In this document: positions 1 through 8,630 of the stretch, in pieces
Numbering within the stretch: the first letter of the stretch is position 1
Layout of the letters: each line of letters begins with the position of its first letter
Assembly (NCBI GenBank): GCA_002483135.1
Contig: DLHI01000036.1
Span: forward strand, 72,384-136,383
Source: Hyphomonadaceae bacterium UBA7672
Lineage (GTDB): Bacteria > Pseudomonadota > Alphaproteobacteria > Caulobacterales > Hyphomonadaceae
Length of the DNA: 64,000 nt
Direction of reading: 5' to 3'
Made by a program: the position numbers and the translations under genes
The notes under the pieces: model-generated
Seen by the model: only the letters and a program-made list of their open reading frames with translations
Databases searched by the model: none
Told to the model about the DNA's origin: nothing

Positions 1-1540
1 TGTATGTGGCCGCGGCCCGTTGGCCGCCCCTGTCGGAACCGCAGAACAGCCACGAGCGGCGTCCAAGGACGATACCCCGCAAGGCTCGCTCCGCTGCATT
101 GTTGCTGAGACAGACGCGGCCGTCGTCAAGGAACAGGGTGGAGGCCGGCCATCGCTTGAGCATGTAGTTGATCGCTTTGTAGAGGTCGTGCGTGCGGGAG
201 AAGTTGAAGCGTTTATCTTCCAGATAGGCGCGAAGGTCGTCGACGAGGAGCTTGGCTAGCTCCTGGCGCACGGCTCTACGCTGCTCCGGGCTTTGTCCGT
301 TGACGGTCCGCTCGATCGCGAACAGCGCGTCAATGCGCCGAACCACCTCGATGGCGATCGGCGACATCGCGATCGGCTTCTTGCTGGCGGCCTTGCGCCG
401 AGCAGCTTCTTCAAGATCGGCGAAGATAAAGAACGGTCTTCGCGCATGGCTCCAGCAGCCGGCCTGCAGGATCTGGCCTGGCCGGCGATCTGGCGCATAG
501 AGCTTGCCATAGCCGCTGAATGCGTCAGCCTGGAAGACACCGGACCATTGGGCTAGGTGCGCCTGTGGATGCTCGCCGCTTCGATCACGCGAGTAGTAGA
601 ACATCGCCGCTGGCGGGCGCGCGTCGCCGAATGGCTTATCGTCGGCGACGTACACCCAACATCGAGCGATATCGGTCTTGCCGGCGGCGAGGACGGGAAC
701 GGTGGTGTCGTCGCCGTGGAGCCGTTCAGCTGCAAAAACATGGCGCTCGAGGGCGTTTAGAACGGGGCGTAGCGCAAAGCAGGCGGCCCCGACGGCGTCG
801 GCCATGGTCGACAGGGTGATGGGGACGCCTTCGAGGGCGTAGCGTTCACTGAGCCGGTTGAGCGGTTGGTGGGCGCCGAACTTCTCGTAGAGGATCATCG
901 CCAGAAGGCTCGGGCCGGCCCATCCGCGGGGAATGACGTGGAAGGGCGCAGGCGCCTGGCTGACCTTCTCGCAATCGCGACAGGTGAACTTCTCGCGCAC
1001 CGTCTCGATCACCTTCCACTGCCGGGGGATCGACTCCAGGGTGCAAGTTACGTCTTCGCCGAGCTTGCGAAGCCGACTTCCGCCGCAGCACTCGCAGGCC
1101 GTCGGCGGATCGATCACCACGCGCATCCGGGGAAGGTGATCGGGAAACGTGGCTCGATGTTGCGGACGTTTACGCACGAACGCTGCTACGCTCGTGGTCT
1201 TGGCGAGGGCGATCTCGGCGGCGATCTCGTCCTCGGTGGCGCTGGCCTCGAGCTCTTCGAGCTCAAGCTCCATCTGATCGGAAAGACGCGCGCCGCGTTC
1301 CGTGCGCGGCCCATAAATCTGACGCTCGAGCTTTGCGATCCGAAGCGCCTGATGTGCGATCAGAGCTTTATCATCCGACGCCATGGCCTTGGCGACGGCC
1401 AGTTCCGCGGCGACTTGATCATGCTTCTGCCCGGCCGTCGCCGCGGTGTTCTCCGCTTCGCTCGCCTTGACGCGAGCGGTCATCAGCGCCTGCTTGAGGG
1501 CTGCGATATCGTTCGGAAGGTCATCAAGATCGGCGTTCAC
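1..1540 (-). CDS. tnpC: IS66-family transposase TnpC, C-terminus beyond the window
   Basis: This is the DDE transposase of IS66 elements. The reverse strand stays open for about 513 codons from a GTG at 1540 to the first base; an in-frame TGA lies shortly upstream, so GTG is the likely start. The protein opens VNADLDDLPNDIAALKQAL. A leucine-rich N-terminal region is followed by a zinc-finger-like ACECCGG, a GDDTTVPVL catalytic Asp block and a late SNNAAERALRGIVLGRR block with the catalytic Glu. The final residues are cut off by the window start. It is distinct in sequence from the intact IS66 TnpC at 61984-63510. No frameshift is seen, so it may be functional if its end is intact. Confidence 0.85.
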   Translation of the reverse strand, partial: MNADLDDLPNDIAALKQALMTARVKASEAENTAATAGQKHDQVAAELAVAKAMASDDKALIAHQALRIAKLERQIYGPRTERGARLSDQMELELEELEASATEDEIAAEIALAKTTSVAAFVRKRPQHRATFPDHLPRMRVVIDPPTACECCGGSRLRKLGEDVTCTLESIPRQWKVIETVREKFTCRDCEKVSQAPAPFHVIPRGWAGPSLLAMILYEKFGAHQPLNRLSERYALEGVPITLSTMADAVGAACFALRPVLNALERHVFAAERLHGDDTTVPVLAAGKTDIARCWVYVADDKPFGDARPPAAMFYYSRDRSGEHPQAHLAQWSGVFQADAFSGYGKLYAPDRRPGQILQAGCWSHARRPFFIFADLEEAARRKAASKKPIAMSPIAIEVVRRIDALFAIERTVNGQSPEQRRAVRQELAKLLVDDLRAYLEDKRFNFSRTHDLYKAINYMLKRWPASTLFLDDGRVCLSNNAAERALRGIVLGRRSWLFCGSDRGGQRAAATY

Positions 1541-1604
1541 GAACCGATGGAATCACACTTCTGGACGCTTGTGGCGCCCCTAAATGCGTCTTGCGCAAAG
1601 TTTT

Positions 1605-1757
1605 TTAGCCGGCCGACTTCGGCCGCCAAGTCTGTTGGGGACTACGCCAATCGATGCCCTCAAGCATATAGCCCAACTGCGCCGGCGACAGGGAAACAGC
1701 ACCGTCCTTGGTCAAGGGCCAGATGAACCGTCCGCGGTCTAATCGCTTGGCGTAGAG
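1605..1757 (-). pseudogene. tnpB: IS66 tnpB, 3' half, severed by the recombinase element
   Basis: Fifty codons encode the C-terminal half of IS66 TnpB, starting LYAKRLDRGRFIWP and ending EGIDWRSPQQTWRPKSAG then TAA. The missing N-terminal half lies at 4162-4329 and ends IIWHDGIGLS. Joined, the two give the usual TnpB sequence GIGLS-LYAKRL and a protein of about 113 residues, the family's normal size. The split is therefore a clean insertion with no loss of tnpB sequence. TnpB is an accessory protein of unclear biochemical role that IS66 needs for transposition. Confidence 0.85.
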
Positions 1758-1827
1758 CTGCGTCTCTTGGCCATGATGCCTCTCCATAGCAGGTTGCATT
1801 TCGAGCGCGCCCAGATTCTCCTGTAGG

Positions 1828-3927
1828 TTAAGGGGCGGGCGCAGTCCATTTCTGGGACTGCCGAGCGACCCTGCGCCGTTTGGCGGCAAGCTTCTCGGCG
1901 TCGGATTTCCTGATGAGGAAGATGTCGCGGAACGAGGCGTTGACCCGCCTTGCGGGCAACCACTCCTTGCGGATCCACGAGTACAGCGTGCCGACCGGAA
2001 GGTCGAGCGCAGGCGCCAGCTCGGTGACCGTCATCTCATCCGGCTCCCGCTCAACTTCCCTGCTCACCGCCAAGCTGCGTGATGGATATCCCATCCGCGC
2101 CATCATCGGCCGGATTTTCGCTTCCGTGAACAGAGTGCCGTTTGCGCTTAACCAGTGCTCTGCGCTGAGCTGCCGCGCAATCGCCGGCGGACGCAAGCCG
2201 GCGGCGGCGAGCTCGGCGATGCGCTCTTTCAGTTCGGCGTTTCTGGCGAGTTGCGACGTCCACCGCACCGGGCGGATAAAGCTATGCCGTGTCGTGTGAC
2301 CGCCAGCCCAAGTGCACTCGATCGAAGTGTTTTCACTGCCTCCGGCCACCGAGAGGACTACCCGTTCAAGCATAAGCCGCGCGATCTGCTTGCGCTCGGT
2401 GGCTGTCGTTGTCGGCGCCTGCCACAGCGCCGGAATATCCTCAGCAAGACGACGAACTGCCTCACGTTCGTCGGCGCTGAGCGCAGGGCTGGTGCGGGAG
2501 TCTTCCCTGGTGTTCTCGGCCGCCAGTCGGTCATGCTCCGCCAGGGCCGCCTCCCAGCGCTTCTCAAGCGTCCGCGCGACGAGGCGGTTCTCTGGCTCGA
2601 CCGCGTTGAACTGTCGTTCGAAGCGCTCGACCTCATAGGCTGCCTGTTCGAGTTTGAGCGCCCGCTGACGACGTTCTCGGCTGCGTTCAAGCTCGAGATC
2701 TTCGGCCATGGCCAGGCTGACCTCGATCGCCGAGGGCTGCAGCGCCTGTAAGATCAACGAAGCCACTATAGTGTCGACGGCCGCGCCCGAGACCGACTGG
2801 CAATAGCGAGCGCCGCGGGAGACGTTCCCCCGTGAGCACTGATATCGCAGGTCGTAACCATTGGTCCGATAGCAGGTCGCCATGCGATATCCGCACCGGC
2901 CGCAGACTAGCAGACCGGCGAGAAGCGATGGACCGCCGCGCGGCGTGCCCCCGTGCTTGGCCTGATTAGCGCGCAACTGCCTTTGGTTCTCCTCGAACTT
3001 CTCCCAACTGATATACGCGGGCACGCGATCTTTGATCAGAATCTTCCAGTCTGCCGCATTGCGGCTTGGCGACGGTCGGGCCGGGACCCCAGGCCGATCG
3101 GCCAATCGGCGGCCATAGACATAGGCGCCAGCGTAGATCGGATTGGTCAACACGTTGATCACCGCGCCTCGATGGGGCGGACGCCATGCCAATTCCCCCT
3201 TGTTGACGCCCGCACGCTGACGGTCAGGAAGATCCATGTTGTGGGCGACGAGGTAGCGCAAAACGCCGTGAACGCTACGGCGGCGCTCAAAAACTTCGAA
3301 AACGCGGTCAATCATATCGCGCACCCGCTCATCCGGATCGACCGTTACCTCGCCTGAAGGTCGGCGCAGATAGCCGCGGGGCACGGCAAACCCAAGGTCT
3401 CCACGGGATGCCTTATGCCATCGGCCATGATCGAGCCGAGCGCGCATGATGTGCAGCTCCGCCTCGCTCATCGTTCCTTTAAGGCCAAGCAGCAAGCGGT
3501 CGTTGTAGAGTGTCGGATCGTAGATGCCGTCGCTGTCCGCAATCAGCGTGCCGGAAAGAGCGCAGATCTCCAGAAGCTGATACCAGTCGCGGCAAGACCG
3601 GGCCAGGCGAGACACCTCAAAGCCCATGACAAGGCCAACATGGCCAAGGCCGACTTCAGCCACCAAGCGCTGAAAGCCGAGACGGCCTTCCGTAGATGCG
3701 CCCGACCGCCCAAGATCATCGTCGATGACGACGACTTTCGGTCGTGGCCAGCCCAACAGGCAAACTCGCTCGGCCAACGCGTATTGGACTTGCGTCGACT
3801 CGCGATGGTGCTCGATCTGCTGCAGCGTTGATTGCCGCACATAAACAATCGCCATCCTATCAAGATGCCGGCCGACGATCTTGCTTGTTCCCAGCTCCGC
3901 TCGCGTCACGACTATTTGGCCACTCAT
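1828..3927 (-). CDS. Large serine recombinase with C-terminal HTH
   Basis: This 699-residue site-specific recombinase probably moves the element that contains it. The N-terminal resolvase domain shows IVYVRQST with nucleophile Ser33 and the downstream EVSRLAR block. A recombinase DNA-binding domain follows around residues 180-300, then a zinc ribbon starting CGRCGYRM with further cysteines (about 350-390), a coiled-coil region (about 420-500), and a MerR/excisionase-like helix-turn-helix near the C-terminus (TVTELAPALDLPVGTLYSW). All catalytic features look intact. The gene start overlaps the preceding small ORF by 68 bp, suggesting translational coupling. The family is known from phage integrases and IS-like elements; the insertion mechanism here is inferred from context. 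Confidence 0.88.
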   Translation of the reverse strand: MSGQIVVTRAELGTSKIVGRHLDRMAIVYVRQSTLQQIEHHRESTQVQYALAERVCLLGWPRPKVVVIDDDLGRSGASTEGRLGFQRLVAEVGLGHVGLVMGFEVSRLARSCRDWYQLLEICALSGTLIADSDGIYDPTLYNDRLLLGLKGTMSEAELHIMRARLDHGRWHKASRGDLGFAVPRGYLRRPSGEVTVDPDERVRDMIDRVFEVFERRRSVHGVLRYLVAHNMDLPDRQRAGVNKGELAWRPPHRGAVINVLTNPIYAGAYVYGRRLADRPGVPARPSPSRNAADWKILIKDRVPAYISWEKFEENQRQLRANQAKHGGTPRGGPSLLAGLLVCGRCGYRMATCYRTNGYDLRYQCSRGNVSRGARYCQSVSGAAVDTIVASLILQALQPSAIEVSLAMAEDLELERSRERRQRALKLEQAAYEVERFERQFNAVEPENRLVARTLEKRWEAALAEHDRLAAENTREDSRTSPALSADEREAVRRLAEDIPALWQAPTTTATERKQIARLMLERVVLSVAGGSENTSIECTWAGGHTTRHSFIRPVRWTSQLARNAELKERIAELAAAGLRPPAIARQLSAEHWLSANGTLFTEAKIRPMMARMGYPSRSLAVSREVEREPDEMTVTELAPALDLPVGTLYSWIRKEWLPARRVNASFRDIFLIRKSDAEKLAAKRRRVARQSQKWTAPAP

Positions 3928-4132
3928 CGTGGTCTTCCTCCGCCTCTGGCGCCAGGCGTCGGAGCGCCATCTGGCCCAAGAGGACAGTCAATCGGCTCCG
4001 ACGATCCGAAGGCAGGTCGGACCACGTCGGGCCGGGATCGCCCTTCAACTCTGCCATCGCGGGCCACCATCCAGCGGGCCAGGGCCAATAGGCCAGCCGT
4101 CGCCACTCTCGGTTCTGGTAAGGAATCAACAT
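3860..4132 (-). CDS. Small basic protein upstream of the serine recombinase
   Basis: This 90-codon ORF begins MLIPYQNREWRRLAYWPWPA and is rich in Trp and Arg in its first half. A helical stretch (SDRRSRLTVLLGQMALRRL) and a polar tail follow. It occupies the space between the element's right end and the recombinase and overlaps the recombinase start by 68 bp, an arrangement expected for a cotranscribed accessory gene. I do not recognise a domain. It could be a recombination directionality factor or a DNA-binding accessory protein, but that is inference from position alone. Confidence 0.5.
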   Translation of the reverse strand: MLIPYQNREWRRLAYWPWPAGWWPAMAELKGDPGPTWSDLPSDRRSRLTVLLGQMALRRLAPEAEEDHDEWPNSRDASGAGNKQDRRPAS

Positions 4133-4161
4133 CCTCTGCAGAGGTTCCCTCGACAGGGTTT

Positions 4162-4329
4162 GGAGAGGCCGATACCGTCATGCCAGATAATTTTTACTAG
4201 ATCGCCGCGTCTACCCCGAAAGACGAAGAGATCGCCGACGTGGGGATCACGGTGAAGGCCTTCCTGGACCTGCAATGCCAGACCCTGCATGCCGCGGCGC
4301 ATATCGGTGTGCCCGGCGGCCAGCCACAC
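4162..4329 (-). pseudogene. tnpB: IS66 tnpB, 5' half, severed by the recombinase element
   Basis: This fragment encodes VWLAAGHTDMRRGMQGLAL through VKIIWHDGIGLS, the N-terminal half of TnpB. The reading frame is open further upstream (IAIPSNVRV), where the usual ATG seems replaced by ATC, so the original start may be GTG at 4329 or a mutated codon just before it. The fragment ends where the recombinase element begins; the rest of tnpB is at 1605-1757. Confidence 0.8.
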
Positions 4330-4706
4330 CCGTACGTTGGAAGGGATCGCGATCCTCGCCTGGCGATGGCCTTGGTCACCGCGGCAGCGAGCTCCGGCCC
4401 GACCGGTCCAACCAACCTGAGCCGCACACCGTCGGCGAACTCAACCTCGATAAGGCCGGTCGGCGAGCCAACTCTCGCCTCCGGCGCCGCCAGCATCACC
4501 GGGGCAAAGCCTTTAGCAATAGGCGTCTCCGGAAAGCCGAGCTGGGCGCGATACTGCTTGCGCCAAGCGAACACCATGCCGGGGCCAGCGCCGGCCTGAC
4601 GCGCCACTCCGTTCACGCTCGCGCCCGGTTGGAACGTCGCCTCGACAATCGCCAGCTTCTGCTCCAGCGACCAACGCCGCCGCGGCTCGCCCCCGATAAT
4701 CTCCAC
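4197..4706 (-). CDS. tnpA: IS66 accessory protein TnpA, with a read-through tail
   Basis: The first 119 or so residues are a normal IS66 TnpA, a small HTH protein: RRRWSLEQKLAIVEATFQPG, then GVARQAGAGPGMVFAWRKQY, then a conserved basic/hydrophobic C-terminal region ending VTKAIARR. The frame then continues about 50 residues through the start of tnpB in another frame before stopping, so the native stop codon appears lost, or the gene overlaps tnpB more than usual. An 8-bp inverted repeat lies just upstream at 4725-4750 in the expected promoter region. Function: accessory protein for IS66 transposition. Confidence 0.75.
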   Translation of the reverse strand: MEIIGGEPRRRWSLEQKLAIVEATFQPGASVNGVARQAGAGPGMVFAWRKQYRAQLGFPETPIAKGFAPVMLAAPEARVGSPTGLIEVEFADGVRLRLVGPVGPELAAAVTKAIARRGSRSLPTYGCGWPPGTPICAAACRVWHCRSRKAFTVIPTSAISSSFGVDAAI

Positions 4707-4724
4707 GCCCCCTCCCTCAGCGAC

Positions 4725-4750
4725 TAGTCTAGAGACCTGTCGCTAGACTA
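4725..4750. repeat. 8-bp inverted repeat upstream of IS66 tnpA
   Basis: The arms TAGTCTAG (4725-4732) and CTAGACTA (4743-4750) are perfectly complementary around a 10-nt loop. The repeat sits 19 bp before the tnpA ATG and could be an operator or part of the transposon end. CTAG-rich inverted repeats also occur in the intact IS66 copy at 61107-61138. Confidence 0.5.
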
Positions 4751-4818
4751 CTCGCAACCGCTACAATCTCGGCTGCGCTATGATCTGGAAAGGCGGCCCC
4801 CGGCGGAGGCGTACCTGC

Positions 4819-4968
4819 ATGGCGATCGTCGGCGGAGCCATCGTCCCGCCGCTAACGGGATGGCTGGCGGATCAATCCGCTCTCCGTCTGTCGCTTGCAG
4901 CACCTATCGTTTGTTACGCGGTCATCGCCCTCTTCGCGTGGAGAACGACGCGGCTGTCCATCGCCTGA
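4819..4968 (+). pseudogene. 3' remnant of a FucP-type sugar MFS transporter
   Basis: The last 49 codons encode AIVGGAIVPPLTGWLADQ then two hydrophobic stretches ending IALFAWRTTRLSIA. This matches the final transmembrane segments of FucP-like sugar:proton symporters, where GGA(I/V)VP...G.LAD is conserved. The remaining roughly 380 residues are absent; upstream sequence is unrelated and runs into the IS66 end. An open frame extends back to 4780 but lacks family resemblance before about 4819. It is a gene stump left by insertion or deletion. Confidence 0.65.
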
Positions 4969-5113
4969 GCCATTGGCATCACTGAGGTTCCACCGGCCGG
5001 GGTGGGCTACAGGTGTTGGAAGATAGCGTCATGGAAGGACGACCCATGCTTCCGCCGCACCCATGCACACAACAACTGCAGGGTCCTAATTCCAGCTGGG
5101 TCAAGGTTGGGGG

Positions 5114-6103
5114 TCACGTCACCGGTTGTGCGCGCTCCCCCCAAAGGGAAAGAACGCTTCGGAGTGCTGTGACAAAGGCCAAGGGCTGATCGAGCATCAG
5201 ATGGTGACGGGCTTCCGGTACAGCGACTATCGGAATGTTGCCTCCACCCAGTTCGCGGATGTAGTCGGCCGAGTCCTTTGTGAAGAGCTGGCTGTTGCCG
5301 CCGTGCACGATAGCCTTGCGACCCGGCGCTTTTACCAGGCGTTCACCGACGGTGAGCCATTCGTCGGGCTTGTTGCTCCGCCGAAAGACCTCGGTTGAGA
5401 ACTTCCACATCCACTCGTCTCCATCCCGCCGCATGGAATGATACGCTAAGTAGTCCAGAAGGAAGGGCTCGCCGACCCGCTGGGGCGGGGAAAGGACGTA
5501 CCTCTCACGCGCCGCTTCATAGCTAGGGTAGCGCTTGTTCGGCTTGTCCGGATCGCCAGAGCCTGGGCTTGACCGCCTGAGGTTCCAGTACTGTTCAAGC
5601 TGCTCGGGGCGCATGATCATGAGATCACAAACCACCACCCCGGAGAAGGCCTCTGGCGACTGGGTTACGGCTGTCAACGCCGCGCTTGAACCGAAACTGT
5701 GCGCGATGATCGTTGGCCTGTTGCCATCTGCAAACAGTTCGAGCGCCTCGGCGATTTCCCCGAATTCGCGCCCCCTTGCCGAGGGATCGGCCTGGCCGCG
5801 CATTTCGCTGTCGCCCATGCCGGCAAGATCGAAGGCCACCACGTCGTAATCTTCGGCAAGAAAGGGCGCGATGAAGGCGAAGCAGCGCGCATGGGCAAGA
5901 AAGCCATGCGTCATCAGCACCTTGGGCTTCCCGCGGTCACCCCAGCGAAAGTAGTGCGCCCTGGCCCCGTCGATCTCCACATACCCTTCTTCGCGCGGCA
6001 CCTTGAGGGCCGACACGAACCATGCCGGTAGATGCGAACCATCGCCAGCCCAGACCGGATCGATGTCCCCGGGGAAGTCCTCGATCTTAGCGAACTCGTT
6101 CAT
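5114..6103 (-). CDS. Alpha/beta-fold hydrolase
   Basis: A 329-residue soluble hydrolase is predicted from the ATG at 6103 (MNEFAKIEDFPGDIDPVW). The frame is open another 62 codons upstream, but that stretch lacks family character. The core shows the oxyanion HG (LMTHGFLAHA), the nucleophile elbow IIAHSFGSSAAL with Ser in H-S-F-G, and a late catalytic His in EARHHLMLDQPLAF. No signal peptide is seen. It resembles epoxide hydrolases, haloalkane dehalogenases and esterases; the substrate cannot be read from sequence. It lies downstream of the alk operon in the same direction but is separated from alkK by an IS66 remnant, so cotranscription is doubtful. Confidence 0.8.
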   Translation of the reverse strand: MNEFAKIEDFPGDIDPVWAGDGSHLPAWFVSALKVPREEGYVEIDGARAHYFRWGDRGKPKVLMTHGFLAHARCFAFIAPFLAEDYDVVAFDLAGMGDSEMRGQADPSARGREFGEIAEALELFADGNRPTIIAHSFGSSAALTAVTQSPEAFSGVVVCDLMIMRPEQLEQYWNLRRSSPGSGDPDKPNKRYPSYEAARERYVLSPPQRVGEPFLLDYLAYHSMRRDGDEWMWKFSTEVFRRSNKPDEWLTVGERLVKAPGRKAIVHGGNSQLFTKDSADYIRELGGGNIPIVAVPEARHHLMLDQPLAFVTALRSVLSLWGERAQPVT

Positions 6104-6306
6104 CCTGTCGTGCAGTCCTTGCTCGTGAGGCTTTCGGCAGTGAAGCCATGATAGCCTTCTCTGTAAACATGTCGCCGGTCTGCGTCGGTACACCTCGACA
6201 TGTCGCGCTGGCGTCAGTCTGCGGTCGATAGAATGGTCGTCCATTGCGAGCACTGTCCCTTCAACGGGACTGGCTTTCCCTGCCAGCACCGCAGCCGCCT
6301 CTCAGA

Positions 6307-6513
6307 TCAGAAGGGTGGCGGAGCACCGCTTACAAACGCCAAGCGTACGGCCGCGTAAAACTCGACCTGCTTCGAGCGCGCCTCATCTGGGCTAAATAGC
6401 CATCGCCTCCAAGAGTAGGTCAGAGCTAACTTTGCACGCCGATTGACGCCCTTGGGCATGCCGGTGACGCCCGTCGCCAGCCAGACACGAGTCGAAACTG
6501 GAACCGGGATCAT
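6307..6513 (-). pseudogene. IS66 tnpB remnant (N-terminal fragment)
   Basis: The first 22 codons encode MIPVPVSTRVWLATGVTGMP, the conserved N-terminus of IS66 TnpB, with G-V-T-G-M-P in place of the usual G-(H/V)-T-D-M-R. After that the frame continues in unrelated sequence. The gene is broken; no tnpC follows before the hydrolase. Confidence 0.6.
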
Positions 6514-6944
6514 GTGCGCCGTGCAGCCCGGCGAACGATGATCAAGGAGGGCTCATCCCGGCAATGAATGCGCACGCCACCGGGAAACTCGACGGTCAGG
6601 TCCAGCGGGTCCGGGCGCTTCTCCGGGCCAGGCAGCGCCATCGGGGTCGCGCTGGTGGCGACCGGCACGAACTCCACCGGCAAGGCCTTACCGCCAAACT
6701 GCGGGTCGCGTAGCCCGGCGAACACGACGTTAGCGTTGATGCCATGCCGCCTCGCCGCGGCAGCTGTCGACAGGCCCGGTTCGTGGGTCTCAGCTACCAC
6801 CTTGGCGCTTGAACGCATCGGAGTAGCTGCGGCGGACCTGTAACCGTGAATCGCTCGCGCACGAGCACCGCCTTCATCGGCCCCGACGCCAGCCCCTCCG
6901 GCGTGTGGCAGGCGATGAGAAACACACGACATGTTGATTCTCAA
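6510..6944 (-). pseudogene. IS66 tnpA remnant
   Basis: The middle and C-terminal parts of TnpA are recognisable: VVAETHEPGLSTAAAARRHG, then GINANVVFAGLR, then DLTVEFPGGVRIHCRDEPSL. The N-terminal 40 residues do not match the family and probably come from adjacent sequence or a frameshift. It overlaps the tnpB stump by 4 bp as in functional IS66. The remnant sits against the 3' end of alkK, a few bases from its stop codon, marking the left edge of the alk cluster. Confidence 0.6.
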
Positions 6945-8578
6945 CCCTCGGCCGAGGGCGCTTTGTATCCGCGAAAATCTTCTCGCAGCTTTGCCTTAAG
7001 CAACTTGCCCGTCGCGGTGTGCGGCAAACTATCGACAAAGACGACATCATCCGGAATCCACCACTTTGCGACCTTCCCCTCGAACGAATTCAGCAATGCC
7101 TCGCGCGTTACCTTAGAGTCAGGTCGTCTCACAACAACGAGCAGCGGTCGCTCGTCCCACCGGGGATGGACGATGCCAATCACTGCGGCCTCTTGGACCG
7201 CGGGATGGCCCATCGCGACATTCTCCAGGTCGATCGAACTAATCCACTCGCCGCCTGATTTGATAACGTCCTTGGAGCGGTCGGTGATCGTCATATAGCC
7301 GTGCGGATCGATCGTGCAGACATCGCCAGTATGAAACCAGCCGTCATCAGTGAATGCCGAGGGGTCCTCGTCATGGAAGTAAGACCTTGCGACCCAAGGA
7401 CCTCGGACCAGCAGGTCTCCGAACGCAACCCCGTCCTTGGACAACTTGCGACCGGCGTCATCGACGATCTTCAAACTGACGCCGAAGATCGGTCGACCCT
7501 GCTTGGCGATAAGGTCGTATTGCGCCTCCCCCGGCAGATCGCGCTCGCCGCGCCGCATCGAGGTGATCGTGCCCAGCGGGCTCATCTCTGTCATGCCCCA
7601 GCCCTGCAAGACCCGCACCCCATGCTCCTTGTCAAAGCGTTCGATCATAGCGCGCGGAGGCGCCGAGCCGCCGATCAGCGTGCGCTGCAGCTTGTCCAAG
7701 CATCGACCACCTGCTTCGCAAAAGCGCAACAGTTCGAGCCAAACCGTCGGCACGCCGGCCGCTACGGTGACGTCCTCGCTGTCGAACAATTCGAACAGAC
7801 TGGCGCCGTCCATCTTGAAGCCCGGGAACACAAGCTTGGCGCCGACCATCGGGGCCGCATAAGGGACGCCCCAGGCATTGGCGTGGAACATCGGCACGAC
7901 CGGGAGGATCGCGTCGTCGACCGTCAGGCCGAGGGCATTCGCGCCGTTGATGGCATAGGCATGGAGTATGGTTGAGCGATGGCTGTAAAGCACGCCCTTC
8001 GGGTTGCCCGTGGTGCCGGAAGTGTAGCAGAGCGACGCAGCGGTATTCTCATCGAATTCAGGCCAGTCAAAATCCTCGTCCTGAGCCACGAGCAAATCCT
8101 CGTAACACAGCAGATTAGGTAGGACGCTGTTGGCCGGCATATGCGCACGATCAGTCATCACGATGACTCCCCGCACGCCGGCGAAATTCTTCTCGAGTCC
8201 TTCAAGAATGGCAAGCACGTTCAGGTCGGCGAAGATGAACCGATCATCGGCATGGTTGATGATATAGGCGATCTGCTCCGGGAACAGGCGCGGATTAATC
8301 GTGTGGCAGATGGCGCCGATCCCGGAGACCGCGAAGTAAATCTCGAAATGCCGATAGCCGTTCCACGCCAGAGTGCCGATCCGGTCACCCGGCGCGACGC
8401 CCAGCGCCTCAAGCGCTTTGGCGAGCTGACGTGAGCGCCGGGCCGCGTCGGCATAGGTATGACGATGGACCGGCCCCTCGACCGACCGAGAGACGATCTC
8501 GTTGTCGCCATGATATTCAGCCGCATGCTCGATAAGCTGCGAGATCAGCAACGGGCGGTCCATCATCAGACCCAACAC
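6941..8578 (-). CDS. alkK: Medium-chain acyl-CoA synthetase AlkK
   Basis: This 545-residue AMP-forming ligase activates the fatty acid made from the alkane to acyl-CoA for beta-oxidation. It opens MLGLMMDRPLLISQLIEHAA, close to GPo1 AlkK in sequence and length. The P-loop motif CYTSGTTGNPKGVLYSHR, the A5 motif GWGMTEMSP, the GWFHTGDV motif and the C-terminal lysine region PHTATGKLLKAKLRE are all present. It is the last gene of the alk operon, 52 bp after alkL. In GPo1 the order is alkK then alkL; here it is reversed. No membrane segment or signal peptide is evident. Confidence 0.93.
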   Translation of the reverse strand: MLGLMMDRPLLISQLIEHAAEYHGDNEIVSRSVEGPVHRHTYADAARRSRQLAKALEALGVAPGDRIGTLAWNGYRHFEIYFAVSGIGAICHTINPRLFPEQIAYIINHADDRFIFADLNVLAILEGLEKNFAGVRGVIVMTDRAHMPANSVLPNLLCYEDLLVAQDEDFDWPEFDENTAASLCYTSGTTGNPKGVLYSHRSTILHAYAINGANALGLTVDDAILPVVPMFHANAWGVPYAAPMVGAKLVFPGFKMDGASLFELFDSEDVTVAAGVPTVWLELLRFCEAGGRCLDKLQRTLIGGSAPPRAMIERFDKEHGVRVLQGWGMTEMSPLGTITSMRRGERDLPGEAQYDLIAKQGRPIFGVSLKIVDDAGRKLSKDGVAFGDLLVRGPWVARSYFHDEDPSAFTDDGWFHTGDVCTIDPHGYMTITDRSKDVIKSGGEWISSIDLENVAMGHPAVQEAAVIGIVHPRWDERPLLVVVRRPDSKVTREALLNSFEGKVAKWWIPDDVVFVDSLPHTATGKLLKAKLREDFRGYKAPSAEG

Positions 8579-8630
8579 TCGGATTCCTCCTTGATACTCA
8601 AATCGTCCGTTAGGAAGCGCCTGATTGAAC

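Larger units (their letters stand above)
1758..4161 (-). mobile_element. 2.4-kb serine-recombinase element inserted in IS66 tnpB
   Basis: The boundaries come from rejoining tnpB: its 5' half stops at 4162 and its 3' half resumes at 1757. The 2404 bp between contain a large serine recombinase gene and a small overlapping upstream ORF, both leftward, and no obvious cargo. I see no target duplication and no long terminal inverted repeats, as expected for serine-recombinase crossover rather than DDE transposition. The ends may shift by one or two bases because the crossover dinucleotide cannot be assigned by eye. Confidence 0.75.
1..4764 (-). mobile_element. IS66-family element, interrupted and cut by the window edge
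   Basis: Reading leftward, this stretch holds the three IS66 genes in standard order: tnpA (4706 down), tnpB (split) and tnpC (1540 to the window edge). tnpB is interrupted by a 2.4-kb serine-recombinase element. The far terminal repeat lies outside the window. A possible near end on the minus strand reads GTAGCGGTTGCGAG (4751-4764), starting GTA like IS66 ends, but I cannot confirm it without the partner repeat. A sugar-transporter gene fragment begins just beyond, so this element or a later deletion probably truncated that gene. Confidence 0.8.

Noticed and set aside
866..1726. 286-codon rightward ORF
   Set aside because: It is antisense to the IS66 tnpC and tnpB genes, which have clear family motifs; its own translation has none.
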